Shown: positions 35,963 through 45,708, numbered from the stretch's first letter. The stretch is 64,000 nucleotides of DNA from Rhizobium sp. Root483D2 (GCF_001426685.1 NZ_LMFB01000009.1:324454-388453); one strand, 5' to 3'. Program-made: numbers and translations. The notes: generated from the letters alone by a model not told the origin.

Positions 35963-37117
35963 CTATAAATCGAGATCGAATTGTGGCTGCCGTTCTGCAT
36001 CGTCGCGAACGGGAGCGTTTGTCAGCGACGACAAGGTCACGCCCAGTAGCCGGATGGCGCGTTTGAACGGATAGACCGTGGCCAGAAGTGTCGATGCGGT
36101 ATCGAGGATATCTGCGGCATTTGCAAAGGGCGTCGCTTTCGTACGGCTGCGCGTCGCCTGGGTGAAATCGGAATATTTGATCTTCACGGTCACCGTCTTG
36201 CCGCTGATCCCCTGCGCCTCGCAATAGCGCCAGACCTTTTCGGCAAGCGGCTTAAGCTCCAGCCGGGCCAGATCGAAATCGGTGATATCTTCAACGAACG
36301 TGTCCTCCGCACCGGCGGATTTGCGGATGCGGTCGGGCCGGACGAGGCGCTCATCGATACCGCGCGCGATCCCGTAGAAATAGGGACCGGACTTGCCGAA
36401 ATGCTCCTGAAGGAAAGCCAGCGATTTCTGCTTCAGATCAAGTCCGGTTTCGATGCCGTATTTGCGCATCCGCTCGGCGGTTGCCGGTCCAACGCCATGA
36501 AACTTCTTCACTGGCAAAGCCTCTACAAAGCCTGGGCCGTTCTTTGGCGTAATCACGGCCTGCCCATTCGGCTTGTTGAGATCGCTTGCCATCTTGGCAA
36601 GGAACTTGTTGTAGGAAATTCCGGCGGACGCACTGAGACCGGTCACCTCAGCGATCCTCGCGCGGATTTCTGCGGCGATCTCGGTGGCGATTGCCATGCC
36701 TTTCAGGTTTTCCGTCACATCGAGATAGGCCTCGTCCAGCGATAGAGGCTCGATCAGCGGCGTGTATTCGGCAAAGATCGCACGGATCTGCTGGGAGACC
36801 GCCTTGTAAACGTCAAAGCGCGGCGGCACGAAGATCAGGTCTGGACATTTTCGCTTGGCGGTGACCGACGGCATGGCCGAATGCACGCCAAATGCTCTCG
36901 CCTCGTAGCTGGCCGCAGCCACGACCCCGCGCGCCGCCGATCCACCAACGGCAAGCGGCTTGCCGCGCAGCTCCGGATTGTCGCGCTGCTCGACGGATGC
37001 ATAGAAGGCATCCATGTCGACATGGATGATCTTGCGCTGACGCACTGGCTCATCCGGCGTTTGAGCCCGGGATATCGGATCTGGAATGGCTGTAGTATCG
37101 TCGCCGGGGATATACAT
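35963..37117 (-). CDS. dinB: DNA polymerase IV (DinB)
   Basis: This 384-residue Y-family translesion polymerase has HVDMDAFYASVEQRDNPELRG in parts typical of DinB, the steric region SYEARAFGV, PLSLDEAYLDVT with the catalytic Asp-Glu pair, and the SAGISYNKFLAKMASD fingers motif. It ends QPQFDLDL, a beta-clamp-binding tail. It copies damaged DNA with reduced accuracy. It converges on the small-RNA array, whose terminator lies 20 bases beyond its stop. Confidence 0.95.
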   Translation of the reverse strand: MYIPGDDTTAIPDPISRAQTPDEPVRQRKIIHVDMDAFYASVEQRDNPELRGKPLAVGGSAARGVVAAASYEARAFGVHSAMPSVTAKRKCPDLIFVPPRFDVYKAVSQQIRAIFAEYTPLIEPLSLDEAYLDVTENLKGMAIATEIAAEIRARIAEVTGLSASAGISYNKFLAKMASDLNKPNGQAVITPKNGPGFVEALPVKKFHGVGPATAERMRKYGIETGLDLKQKSLAFLQEHFGKSGPYFYGIARGIDERLVRPDRIRKSAGAEDTFVEDITDFDLARLELKPLAEKVWRYCEAQGISGKTVTVKIKYSDFTQATRSRTKATPFANAADILDTASTLLATVYPFKRAIRLLGVTLSSLTNAPVRDDAERQPQFDLDL

Positions 37118-37359
37118 CAGGAGGCGTCCAGCTTGATTGCGCTTGGTCTATGAAGACAAATGCGCCGTTGAACAAAAGAGGAACATACAGCGCTGCGGCT
37201 GGGATTGTAAGTCAGATATATCGCGTCTCGCAAACTTTGGGACACTTCGTGTGGGGCAAGAGCTGGGGGCTGTGTCGTCCCGATGCGTAACCTGAGACTT
37301 GCGGGGTGCCACCGGCCTTCCTACCTCTAGGAGAGATTAAAATCCGGCGGGACCGAAAC

Positions 37360-38265
37360 ATGGATGTACACTCAGTCAAACACTCGATGGTGGCCGTTCG
37401 GACTTCCATCTCGGACGATGCCTTCACGGCCCGCTCGCTGGGCACGGTGCGCGAAGGTAGCGGTGTGGTCATTCGCGACGATGGCCTGGTGCTCACCATC
37501 GGCTATTTGATCACCGAGGCGGATGAGGTTTGGCTGACAAGGCCGGATGGCACGGTCATTCCGGGTCATGCGCTTGCCTATGACCAGGAAACGGGGCTTG
37601 GCCTGATCCAGGCGCTTGGGGCCCTGGACTGTCCGGCACTGACGCTTGGTGACGCATCGAAAACCAGGGTTGGCGATCCCGTCGTCTTTGCCGACGGTTT
37701 TGGCCGGCTGGTAGAGACCAAGATCGTCGCGAAACGCGAGTTTGCCGGATATTGGGAATATCTGCTGGATGAAGCGATTTTTGTTTCTCCCGCCCATCCA
37801 TCCTGGGGCGGGGCTGCCATTGTCGGGCAGGATGGCAAGCTTCTGGGTATCGGTTCGCTCAAGCTGGTCATGAGCCGGAACGGAGAGAGTTCCGACATCA
37901 ACATGATCGTCCCGATCAATCTGCTGCCCCCCATTCTCGACGATCTGCTCACGCTTGGACGCGTGAACAAGCCACCGCGCCCCTGGCTTGGCGCCTTTGC
38001 GGCCGAAAGCAATGGTGACGTGGTCGTCATGAGTGTTGCAGCGGATGGTCCAGCCGCGCAGGCCGGGCTGCGGGGAGGCGATGTTATCGCAGAGGTGCGC
38101 GATGGAGAAATTTCCAGTCTTGCTGACTTTTACCGCAAGGTCTGGAAGAGCGGCCGCGCCGGATCGGAAATCCCCGTCCGCGTCCTGCGCGACGGCCGCG
38201 AAGTCTGGCTCCGTGTCAGATCGGGGGATCGCGACGAGTTTCTGAAAAAACCGCAGCTGCAGTAA
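37360..38265 (+). CDS. HtrA-like (S1C) protein with PDZ domain, catalytic triad missing
   Basis: This protein of about 301 residues has a trypsin-like domain followed by a PDZ domain (VMSVAADGPAAQAGLRGGDVI). Compared with DegP-type motifs, the histidine of the GxVLTxxHV segment is Y49 (GLVLTIGYL), the aspartate of the D-x-x-x-D-L segment is G79 (DQETGLGLI) and the serine of GNSGG is W149 (PSWGGA). It cannot be a normal serine protease. No signal peptide is seen, so it should be cytoplasmic. The start is uncertain (weak site before 37360; GTG at 37306 in frame). Confidence 0.8.
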   Translation: MDVHSVKHSMVAVRTSISDDAFTARSLGTVREGSGVVIRDDGLVLTIGYLITEADEVWLTRPDGTVIPGHALAYDQETGLGLIQALGALDCPALTLGDASKTRVGDPVVFADGFGRLVETKIVAKREFAGYWEYLLDEAIFVSPAHPSWGGAAIVGQDGKLLGIGSLKLVMSRNGESSDINMIVPINLLPPILDDLLTLGRVNKPPRPWLGAFAAESNGDVVVMSVAADGPAAQAGLRGGDVIAEVRDGEISSLADFYRKVWKSGRAGSEIPVRVLRDGREVWLRVRSGDRDEFLKKPQLQ

Positions 38266-38376
38266 GTCCAAGGATCGGCAACAAGCAACGATCCTATAGA
38301 TTTCAGGCGTCGACCTTTGGCTTACGAGCCGCGTCTGCCCGCAGGTTGCAACCACTCTTGAGGCTGGTTGATTCGC

Positions 38377-40731
38377 TCAAGGCGTGTTTTCGATCTCATT
38401 TAATTTATCAAGCACGACGGCGATTTCGCCTTCTGGCACGCTATCGCCAACAAACCAGCTCAATGTGTCGTAGAATCCGAGGAATGAGCCGCGCACCTTG
38501 TCGAGAATGGCTGCTGCCTCCTCGTCGGAAAGCGATAACTTTGTTTTGAGGAAATCTCTGAGGATTGTTTCCGCTTCCAGATGGGCAAAGACCAGTGATG
38601 GTGGGGATTGACGGGAGAGTTTTGCTGGAGGAAAGATCTGGGATTTGCAGGCAATCGTCTGGTTCAGGCGGACATCGCGTGACGATGCCGCGGCCTCAAT
38701 GACGAAAGCGTCTGCATCCAGCACCCACTGCGCGCGCGAAACGTCGAAATACTGGAAATCGCGCGGCTGCAGAGTGAGTTCAACCGTTTTTGCTTCGCCT
38801 GGCTCCAGTTGCACCTTGGCAAACGCCTTCAGTTCCCGGACCGGGCGTTTCAGTCCCGGCTCGATGGGCTGCATGTAGAGCTGAACAATTTCCTTGCCGG
38901 CAACCTTCCCGGTATTGCGAATGGTAACAGTGACGGTGCAGCTCTCGCCGGGTGTGATCACTTCCTTGTCGAGAGACATGGTTTCATAGGAAAATTCGGT
39001 GTAGCTCAGGCCGTGTCCAAACGGGAAAGCCGGTGCGATGGCCTTCAGGTCGTAGTAGCGGTATCCGACGAAAATGCCTTCGCTATAAACATGGCGGCCG
39101 TGGTCGCCGGGATAGGTGTGCCAGCCGGGGATATCCTCGATGCGGACGGGCATGCTGGCCGACAGCTTGCCGCATGGGTTCTGGTCGCCGAAGAGAACAC
39201 GGGCGATGGCCTCGCCACCGCCTTGTCCGGGGAAAAAGCAGGCGAGAACCGCATCCACTTCATCAAGCCAGGGCATCTCCACCGTATCCGGTATCGACAG
39301 AACAACGATAACGCGGTGGCCGGCAGCTGCTAAGGCGCTGATGAGGTCATCATGGCCTTTCATCAGTTTCAGCGTATCGCGATCATTGCCTTCGCCGTTG
39401 CGGCTCTTGGCGTTTTCGCTGAAGATCACGACAGCATCGCTGTCTTCAGCCGCATGCAAAACCGTATCGATGGCGGATGCTATCGCGGTCGCGTCATCGA
39501 CGTCGAACGGCATGTGACGGATGGTGCAGTGTTCGCCTGCCCTTTTGCAAATCTGCTCGAAGGGAATATCGACGCGGTAAGGGTTGGTGGTCGCCGAGCC
39601 GGAGCCCTGGATGACCGGCGCGATTGCCCCATTGCCCACGACCACGATTCGCGGAGACGCGGTCGCGTCAAGTGGCAAAGCCGCGTTTTCGTTGCGCAGC
39701 AGAACGATCGATTCTGCCGCGATCTGGCGAGACAAAATGTGGTGATCTTCGAGATCAACCGGAATGCCCGGCCTCTCGTTCGCTTTGCAGCGCTGGACCA
39801 GCTCGAGCACCCGCACGCAGGCTGCGTCAACTGTTTCCCGGTCGACTTTGCCGGTTTCAATTGCAGCAAGAAGCTGCGCCTTGCGCGGTTTGCTTTCCGG
39901 CATGTCCAGATCAGTTCCCGCTGTGAGCGAAGCCGGCCTATCCTTGATCGCATGCCAGTCGGAGAGAACGAGCCCGTCATAGCCCCATTCCTCGCGCAGC
40001 ACCGTCGTCAACAGCCATGCGTTTTGCGTCGCATGAATGCCGTTGACTGGATTATAGGCGCTCATGACAGTCCATGGCTTGCCTTTTTCGATCGCACGCT
40101 CGAAGCCGGCCAGGTAGATTTCGCGCAGGGCGCGCTCATCGACATCGGAACTGGTCGTGGTGCGGTCGATCTCGGAATTGTTGCAGGCGAAATGTTTCAG
40201 CGATGCGCCGACGCCGTTATCCTGCAGGCCGCAGATCAGGGCTGCGGCGAGGTCGCCGTTGATGACCGGGTCCTCGGAATAATACTCATAGGCACGGCCG
40301 GCAAGCGGCGTGCGCCGCGTGTTGATCCCCGGCCCGAGCAGCAGGTGGACGCCGAAATTCTGGCACTCCGCCGCAAGGGCAGCCCCCATGCGGTAAGCTA
40401 GGTCCACGTCCCAGGAGCAGCCGAGCAGATTGCCATTGGGAAAACAGGTGGCCGGCCGCGTCGTGCCAAACATGGTGCCTGCGTCATCCGCCTGCTGGTT
40501 GACCAGCGTCAGAAACCCTTGCAGGCTGTTGTCGTCGCTATCGCCGGCATCGATCTGCGTGGTCGAGTAGCGCACACCATAGGCGCCGTCAGTCATCAGG
40601 ATGGAGGGAATACCGAGCCTTTCGATGGCAGCCGTTTTCCAAAGGCCCCGGCCGCTCAAAAGATCGGCCTTTTCCGCAGCCGTCATTTGATCGACAAGCA
40701 ATGTCAGATCGTCCTGAGTGTCCTGAACCAT
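38377..40731 (-). CDS. Glycoside hydrolase family 3 beta-glucosidase
   Basis: This 784-residue enzyme has the GH3 (alpha/beta)8 domain with nucleophile D258 (GLVLSDWHAI), KHFACNN with the conserved histidine, the alpha/beta sandwich domain and a fibronectin-III-like domain (VTVTIRNTGKVAGKEIVQLYM in parts). About 100 extra residues at the C-terminus look helical and have no known fold. There is no signal peptide, so it acts on imported glycosides. It follows the MarR gene after 27 bases and is probably its target. Confidence 0.9.
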   Translation of the reverse strand: MVQDTQDDLTLLVDQMTAAEKADLLSGRGLWKTAAIERLGIPSILMTDGAYGVRYSTTQIDAGDSDDNSLQGFLTLVNQQADDAGTMFGTTRPATCFPNGNLLGCSWDVDLAYRMGAALAAECQNFGVHLLLGPGINTRRTPLAGRAYEYYSEDPVINGDLAAALICGLQDNGVGASLKHFACNNSEIDRTTTSSDVDERALREIYLAGFERAIEKGKPWTVMSAYNPVNGIHATQNAWLLTTVLREEWGYDGLVLSDWHAIKDRPASLTAGTDLDMPESKPRKAQLLAAIETGKVDRETVDAACVRVLELVQRCKANERPGIPVDLEDHHILSRQIAAESIVLLRNENAALPLDATASPRIVVVGNGAIAPVIQGSGSATTNPYRVDIPFEQICKRAGEHCTIRHMPFDVDDATAIASAIDTVLHAAEDSDAVVIFSENAKSRNGEGNDRDTLKLMKGHDDLISALAAAGHRVIVVLSIPDTVEMPWLDEVDAVLACFFPGQGGGEAIARVLFGDQNPCGKLSASMPVRIEDIPGWHTYPGDHGRHVYSEGIFVGYRYYDLKAIAPAFPFGHGLSYTEFSYETMSLDKEVITPGESCTVTVTIRNTGKVAGKEIVQLYMQPIEPGLKRPVRELKAFAKVQLEPGEAKTVELTLQPRDFQYFDVSRAQWVLDADAFVIEAAASSRDVRLNQTIACKSQIFPPAKLSRQSPPSLVFAHLEAETILRDFLKTKLSLSDEEAAAILDKVRGSFLGFYDTLSWFVGDSVPEGEIAVVLDKLNEIENTP

Positions 40732-40758
40732 CAAAGTCTCTTCAAATTCTGGCTGATA

Positions 40759-41247
40759 TCAACAGATCTTCTGAAGCAGTTCCATCAGCATCATCCGTTC
40801 TGCCGGGGTGAGCGTGCTCAGTGTCTCTTGCGAAATTTCCAAGGCAATCGAGAGATTGCGATCGACCGTTGCATCGCCTTCCGCCGTCAGCGTCAAAACC
40901 AGCCGGCGTGCATCTGCCGGATCCGGTTCGGTGTGGACGAGACCGCGCTTGACGAGCCGATCGACGACGCCCTTGATCGTCGCCATGTCCATCGCCGTTT
41001 CGCGCCCAAGGTTGCCTTGCGAACATGGCTGCAAATCCTTGAGCTTCACGAGTGCTGCCCATTGGGTGGTCGTCAGCTTTTCCGAAATCAGGCTGGCAAA
41101 GATGGCGACGTGGCGCTGGTTGGCCTGGCGCAGATAAAAACCGATCTGTTCACCGAGCGTATAGTGCGTCTGGCCGCCGTTCATCTGCGAGCTTGACGGT
41201 GGCGCACTGTCTGGCAAACCAGACTTGTCTTTCAACGGAACATCCAT
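40759..41247 (-). CDS. MarR-family regulator, NicR-like paralogue
   Basis: This 162-residue winged-helix protein aligns by eye with the NicR-like protein at 62600-63082 along its whole length: EQIGFYLRQANQRHVAIF against EQVGHLLRKAYQRHLAIF, MATIKGVVDRLVKRGL against QATIRGIVERLKARGL, LTPAERMMLMELLQKI against LNPAERVALLYLLRKI. It may therefore respond to a related pyridine or aromatic acid. It sits between a cysteine hydrolase and a GH3 glucosidase at the end of an ABC-importer operon. Confidence 0.85.
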   Translation of the reverse strand: MDVPLKDKSGLPDSAPPSSSQMNGGQTHYTLGEQIGFYLRQANQRHVAIFASLISEKLTTTQWAALVKLKDLQPCSQGNLGRETAMDMATIKGVVDRLVKRGLVHTEPDPADARRLVLTLTAEGDATVDRNLSIALEISQETLSTLTPAERMMLMELLQKIC

Positions 41248-41299
41248 CCGGATCCCTCAATCATGCTGCGCTACGAAGTCCGCGGGCCGTTTCTCAACG

Positions 41300-41896
41300 T
41301 CATGCCTGCCATAGCTTTAGAATAGCGTCTGTCGATAAAACTTCGACCTGATCCGAGAGCCTGGGGACGAGCGTCTCCAAAACGGCGTCATGCGCCTGCA
41401 CATTGCTGCTGGCCAGGGCATCGGCGGCAAGTATGACGCGGTAGCCCGCATCGACCGCATCCAGCACACTGGCATAGACGCAGACATCAGTCTCCACGCC
41501 GGAGAAAATCAGCGTATCGATGCCTGCGGCCTGCAGCCGTTCGGAAAACCCTTTCGAACCGAAAATCGAGTAGGTTTCCTTATCGACGATGGAGCGGTCA
41601 TCCGCGATCGCAACCAGCGGCGCGACGAGACCGAGCATGGCCGGATCGATCGCATCGAGCGTAACGGACGACCATCGCCGGTAATAGGTTTTCCACGCGC
41701 CTTTTGCAGCATCGGCATTTTGCGGAACGACGAAGCGTGCGAACAGCGTATCCGAGGGCCGGGCCCTCGAAAGTTTCAGGACGTTCGGGAGAATGACGGC
41801 AATCGCCGGCGTGTGCCATTCGGTTTCTTCGGCAAAGAGGCGTTGCATATCGATGACGAGATGCAACGTATTTTTTGAGAACGGGACCGTTTCCAT
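41300..41896 (-). CDS. Isochorismatase-family cysteine hydrolase
   Basis: This 198-residue enzyme has the Asp-Lys-Cys triad of the isochorismatase/nicotinamidase superfamily: D16 (LVIDMQ), K106 (VDKETYS) and C139 (ETDVCVYAS), with the usual cis-peptide segment GVETDV. Members cleave amides such as nicotinamide, ureido or carbamoyl compounds. It is 2 bases after the ABC ATPase gene, so it probably acts on the imported molecule. The specific substrate is not visible. Confidence 0.85.
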   Translation of the reverse strand: METVPFSKNTLHLVIDMQRLFAEETEWHTPAIAVILPNVLKLSRARPSDTLFARFVVPQNADAAKGAWKTYYRRWSSVTLDAIDPAMLGLVAPLVAIADDRSIVDKETYSIFGSKGFSERLQAAGIDTLIFSGVETDVCVYASVLDAVDAGYRVILAADALASSNVQAHDAVLETLVPRLSDQVEVLSTDAILKLWQA

Positions 41897-41898
41897 GA

Positions 41899-42948
41899 TC
41901 AATCCGCGACTGCGACAGTGTGATCGGCAGCCCAGCTCAGGGCAATGTTGTCGCCTTCGCTGAGCACGGTGCCATCGCGATTCTGCGCAAACAGCTTGAG
42001 CGGCAGGCCATCGGCCGTTTCCAGGTGATAGGAAAGCACCGGGCCCGCATAGATGACGGTGGTGATGCGCGCCCTCATGGTGTTTTCGCCGGTCTGCGCT
42101 GGCGCGATCGACATCTTCTCCGGGCGTATGGCAAGCGTCACGGTGGAACCCGCTGACGGCAATGGGCTCGTGCTTTTGACCAGAGAGCCGTCCGCCAGGC
42201 GAACGGCGCCGTTTTCGACGGTTCCGCTGAGGAAATTGGAATCGCCGAGAAATTCGGCGGCAAACCGGGTCAGCGGCTTTTCATAGACCGTTTCCGGTTC
42301 GCCGATCTGAACGATGCGGCCCTTGTCGAGAATGGCGACCTTGTCCGACAGCGTCAGGGCTTCTTCCTGATCGTGCGTGACGAAAATGGTCGTCAGGCCA
42401 CTCTCGCGCTGGATGCGCAGGAGTTCCACCTGCATTTCCTGGCGCAGTCTCCGGTCCAGTGCCGATAGCGGTTCATCAAGCAGAAGCACGCTCGGCTTGA
42501 TGACGATGGCGCGCGCCAGGGCGACGCGCTGCTGCTGGCCGCCGGACAGCTGCTTGGGCGTGCGGTCGCCGAAGCCGGGGAGGCGTACCATCTCCAGGGC
42601 ACGGTCGACTTCCTTGCGGGCGGCTGCTCCCTTGATGCCGCGCCGCTCCAGGCCGAAGGCGACATTCTGGGCGATCGTCATATGCGGAAACAGGGCGTAG
42701 GACTGGAACATCATGCCGATATTGCGGCCCCAGACCGGGACATCGGTGACATCCTTGTTGCCGATCATCACCACGCCGTGGTCCGGCTTGATGAAGCCCG
42801 CAATGATGCGCAGCAGCGTTGTCTTGCCCGAGCCTGATGGTCCAAGAAGGCTTGTGAAGGAGCCTTCGGTGAACTCGGTGGTGATATCGGCGAGAACCGG
42901 TGTGTTGCCATAGGTCTTGGCGACGGAATCGACTTTAACGTTTGTCAC
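41899..42948 (-). CDS. Spermidine/putrescine-type ABC transporter ATP-binding protein (PotA-like)
   Basis: This 349-residue ATPase has Walker A GPSGSGKTT, signature LSGGQQQRVALARAI, Walker B VLLLDEPLSALD and a C-terminal TOBE regulatory domain. The chosen GTG at 42948 has GGAG seven bases upstream and overlaps the permease gene by 14 bases. Confidence 0.92.
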   Translation of the reverse strand: MTNVKVDSVAKTYGNTPVLADITTEFTEGSFTSLLGPSGSGKTTLLRIIAGFIKPDHGVVMIGNKDVTDVPVWGRNIGMMFQSYALFPHMTIAQNVAFGLERRGIKGAAARKEVDRALEMVRLPGFGDRTPKQLSGGQQQRVALARAIVIKPSVLLLDEPLSALDRRLRQEMQVELLRIQRESGLTTIFVTHDQEEALTLSDKVAILDKGRIVQIGEPETVYEKPLTRFAAEFLGDSNFLSGTVENGAVRLADGSLVKSTSPLPSAGSTVTLAIRPEKMSIAPAQTGENTMRARITTVIYAGPVLSYHLETADGLPLKLFAQNRDGTVLSEGDNIALSWAADHTVAVAD

Positions 42949-43714
42949 TTGTGTCTCCGGGCTTGGCGAAGCGCGCAAAAATCAGGATGACGGTCATGGA
43001 GCCGAGCAGAAGCACGGTCGAGATCGCATTGATTTCAGGGGTGAAGCCCTTGCGGATCGAGGAATAGATCTGCACCGGCAGCGTCGTGTAGCCGGGCGTT
43101 GCGAGAAAGTAGGAAATCACGAACTGATCGAGCGAAACCGCAAAGGCAAACAGTGCCGCACCCAGAATGCTGGGATAGAGCAACGGCAGCGTCACGGAGA
43201 AGAACGCATGGACCGGCGTCGAGCCTAAGCTCATGGCGGCTTCTTCAAGATCGGCACGGATCGTCTTGAAGCCAGTGCCGACAACGAGGACGACATAGGG
43301 GATGGCCAGCGCGACATGGCCGATCAACAGCGCATGCATGCCACGGCCGATCCCGCTCCAGTAAAAGAAGATCAGCATTGCAGTGCCGGTGATCAGCCAG
43401 GGAATGGCGATCGGCGGGAGCAGCATCAGTTGCAGCAGGCTCTTGCCGCGAAAGGTGCGCCGCGACAGCGCCACCGATGCCATCGTTCCCAGCGCCGTTG
43501 CCAGAACGGCGGTGATGGTGGCGATGACGATACTGTTGAAGCCCGCCTTCAGAAGAACCGTATTGCTCCAGAGCGCTTCATACCATTGGGTCGAAAACGA
43601 AAAGGGCAGTTCATAGAGCGGCGAGGCATTGAAGCCCATCGCCATCATCACGAGGATGGGGGTGTAGAGAAAAACCAGGATGGCGATGAGATAGAAGCGG
43701 CCAAGCGATGTCAT
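42935..43714 (-). CDS. Spermidine/putrescine-type ABC transporter permease (PotC-like)
   Basis: This 259-residue permease has six membrane segments and the EAA-like loop (DLEEAAMSLGSTPVHAFFSVTLP). The ATG at 43714 follows GAGGAGA; the open frame begins further upstream in the partner gene. It is the second of two channel subunits. Confidence 0.92.
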   Translation of the reverse strand: MTSLGRFYLIAILVFLYTPILVMMAMGFNASPLYELPFSFSTQWYEALWSNTVLLKAGFNSIVIATITAVLATALGTMASVALSRRTFRGKSLLQLMLLPPIAIPWLITGTAMLIFFYWSGIGRGMHALLIGHVALAIPYVVLVVGTGFKTIRADLEEAAMSLGSTPVHAFFSVTLPLLYPSILGAALFAFAVSLDQFVISYFLATPGYTTLPVQIYSSIRKGFTPEINAISTVLLLGSMTVILIFARFAKPGDTSDKR

Positions 43715-43724
43715 CAGCGTCTCC

Positions 43725-44639
43725 TCACAGTGCCGTGCCACGGCGCAGGACGCCGGAGAAGGTTGCGAAAATGGCAAGGACCACGGCGAGCAGCGTGAAG
43801 GAAAGCGATGCACCGAGCGGCCAGTTGAAGGCCTGCGTGAACTGGTCCTCGATTACCGTCCCCATGGTCACGCCGACGCGGCCGCCGAGAATACGCGGCT
43901 CCATGAACGAGCCAATCACCGGGATGAAGGTCAGCACGGCGCCGGAAATCAGGCCGGGAGCTGCCAGAGGCAGAAGTATCTTGAAAAGGATGGTCCACCA
44001 GCGCGCGCCAAGGCTTGCGGCTGCCTCGATGATAGCGTCATCAATCGTCGAAAGCGCGATATAACAGGTCAGGATCATATAGGGCAGGTAGCCGTGAACA
44101 AGGCCGACGACGATGGCATAGCGCGTGTAAAGGAAACCGATCGACCCCGCTTCAGGCGCCACCATGTGCAAAAGGCTGTCCAGAAAGCCGTTTTCGCGAA
44201 GCACCATCGTCCAGGAAAAGACGCGGACCAGACCGTTGGTCCAAAACGGCAGGAGAATCAGGATCAGCAGCATTTCGCGCGTCTTGCCGAAGGTCGAACG
44301 CACCAGCGCAACGGCGGCGAGAAAGCCGAGAATGGCGCAAAACAGCGTCGTCCAGAAACCGATCAGCAGCGACGTAATCCCGATCCCGACCAGATAGGGC
44401 TGATCGATGAAGGCCCGGTACTGCTTGAGCGTGAAGACGATCGGCGCCTTGCCCATCGGCGTTGCCGACAAAAAGCTGAAGGCGAACATCGTCAAGAGAG
44501 GCAGAAAAACCGCAATCGTGAGCCAGCCATAGGTCGGCATGAGCAGGGCCGTCGTCGAGACCCATGACGGGAGCGAGCGCTGGCTGCGCGGACCCGAAGG
44601 TCCGCGCGCTGACGCCAATGTCAGCTGATCATTCTGCAT
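43725..44639 (-). CDS. Spermidine/putrescine-type ABC transporter permease (PotB-like)
   Basis: This 304-residue permease has six membrane segments and the loop DDAIIEAAASLGARWWTILF. It overlaps the binding-protein gene by 11 bases, which implies coupled translation. Confidence 0.92.
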   Translation of the reverse strand: MQNDQLTLASARGPSGPRSQRSLPSWVSTTALLMPTYGWLTIAVFLPLLTMFAFSFLSATPMGKAPIVFTLKQYRAFIDQPYLVGIGITSLLIGFWTTLFCAILGFLAAVALVRSTFGKTREMLLILILLPFWTNGLVRVFSWTMVLRENGFLDSLLHMVAPEAGSIGFLYTRYAIVVGLVHGYLPYMILTCYIALSTIDDAIIEAAASLGARWWTILFKILLPLAAPGLISGAVLTFIPVIGSFMEPRILGGRVGVTMGTVIEDQFTQAFNWPLGASLSFTLLAVVLAIFATFSGVLRRGTAL

Positions 44640-45708
44640 AGAAAGCCTTCACTTCCTGCCAGACATTGTTGAAGGCTTCGCGGCGGTCATCCGGAATTCC
44701 CGATACGATGCCCATCGTCTTCAGATATTCCGGCTTGTGCACCTGGCGGCTGAGGTCGTTAGCGGGAAGGGCTTCCAGAGCGGCCGAGTTGGAGGAGGCC
44801 GGGGCGCCGACCTTGGTTGCCCATTCGACGTAGAATGCCGGATCGATCATCCAGTTGGCGAAGGCAAGCGCGCCTTCGGCGTTCGGAGCCGATGCCGGAA
44901 TGCCGAGACCATCGACCCAACCGATGCCGCCTTCTTTCGGAACGACGAAGGTGACCGGCAGTTTCGAATTGCGCTTGGAACGCACGGAACCACCGGACCA
45001 GAACAGCGACAGGTCGAATTCCTTGGCGGCAAAGGACTTGTTCCACTGATCTTCCGTCGACCACAGAAGCTTAACATTCGGCTTGATCGATTTCAGCGCT
45101 GCAGTCACAGCGGCCAGATCTTTCGGATCGTTGATGTCCTGTCCGCTCATCAGGGCGCCGACGCCGACATTGATGATCGCGTCGTCGTCCATGGCGACAC
45201 GGCCCTTGTAAGCCGGATCGGCCAGAGCGGCATAGCTATCGGGAACAGGCATGCCCTCGCGAATGGCAAGTGACGTCATGCCCCAGACCCAGGGAACCGC
45301 ATAGCCCTTGCCGTCCTTGCTGAAGTTTGGATTGGACAGGAGATTGTCATCGACAGTCTTGGCGTTCGGGACCTTGGTGAAATCGATCGGCTGGAGCAGA
45401 TCTTCGGCGACGGCCTGCGCACAACGGGCGGCATTCAGAACGACCAGATCATAAGTGCCTGGATTGGTGCGCAGCTTTGTGAGCATTTCCGATTCGGAGC
45501 TGTAATAGTCATGCACGACTTCAATGCCGGTCGTTTCGGTAAAGGCCTTGACGGACCAGGCTTCGTCGGTGCCGTATCCCTGCCAGTTCAGGACCGTGAT
45601 GGTGCCGGCCGCAAAGGCCTTGCCCGGCAGGCTGGAAAAGCCGACGCCCGCTAAAAGCAGCGCTGTGGACATCAGTTTCAAAGTATTGCGTCTGGTGATC
45701 TCTGTCAT
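44629..45708 (-). CDS. Spermidine/putrescine-type substrate-binding protein with Tat signal (PotD-like)
   Basis: This 359-residue protein begins with a twin-arginine leader (TRRNTLKLMSTALLLAG) and has the PotD fold (ITVLNWQGYGTDEAW, YDLVVLNAARCAQ, PWVWGMTSLAIREG). Family ligands include polyamines, betaines and other cationic or small organic compounds; the ligand here is unknown. Start ATG 45708 after GAGGGG. First gene of an operon of seven that runs to the GH3 gene. Confidence 0.9.
   Translation of the reverse strand: MTEITRRNTLKLMSTALLLAGVGFSSLPGKAFAAGTITVLNWQGYGTDEAWSVKAFTETTGIEVVHDYYSSESEMLTKLRTNPGTYDLVVLNAARCAQAVAEDLLQPIDFTKVPNAKTVDDNLLSNPNFSKDGKGYAVPWVWGMTSLAIREGMPVPDSYAALADPAYKGRVAMDDDAIINVGVGALMSGQDINDPKDLAAVTAALKSIKPNVKLLWSTEDQWNKSFAAKEFDLSLFWSGGSVRSKRNSKLPVTFVVPKEGGIGWVDGLGIPASAPNAEGALAFANWMIDPAFYVEWATKVGAPASSNSAALEALPANDLSRQVHKPEYLKTMGIVSGIPDDRREAFNNVWQEVKAFYAE

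Noticed and set aside
37118-37359. Small gene between dinB and the HtrA-like gene
   Set aside because: Short open frames here lack start sites and overlap the likely promoters of both neighbours.
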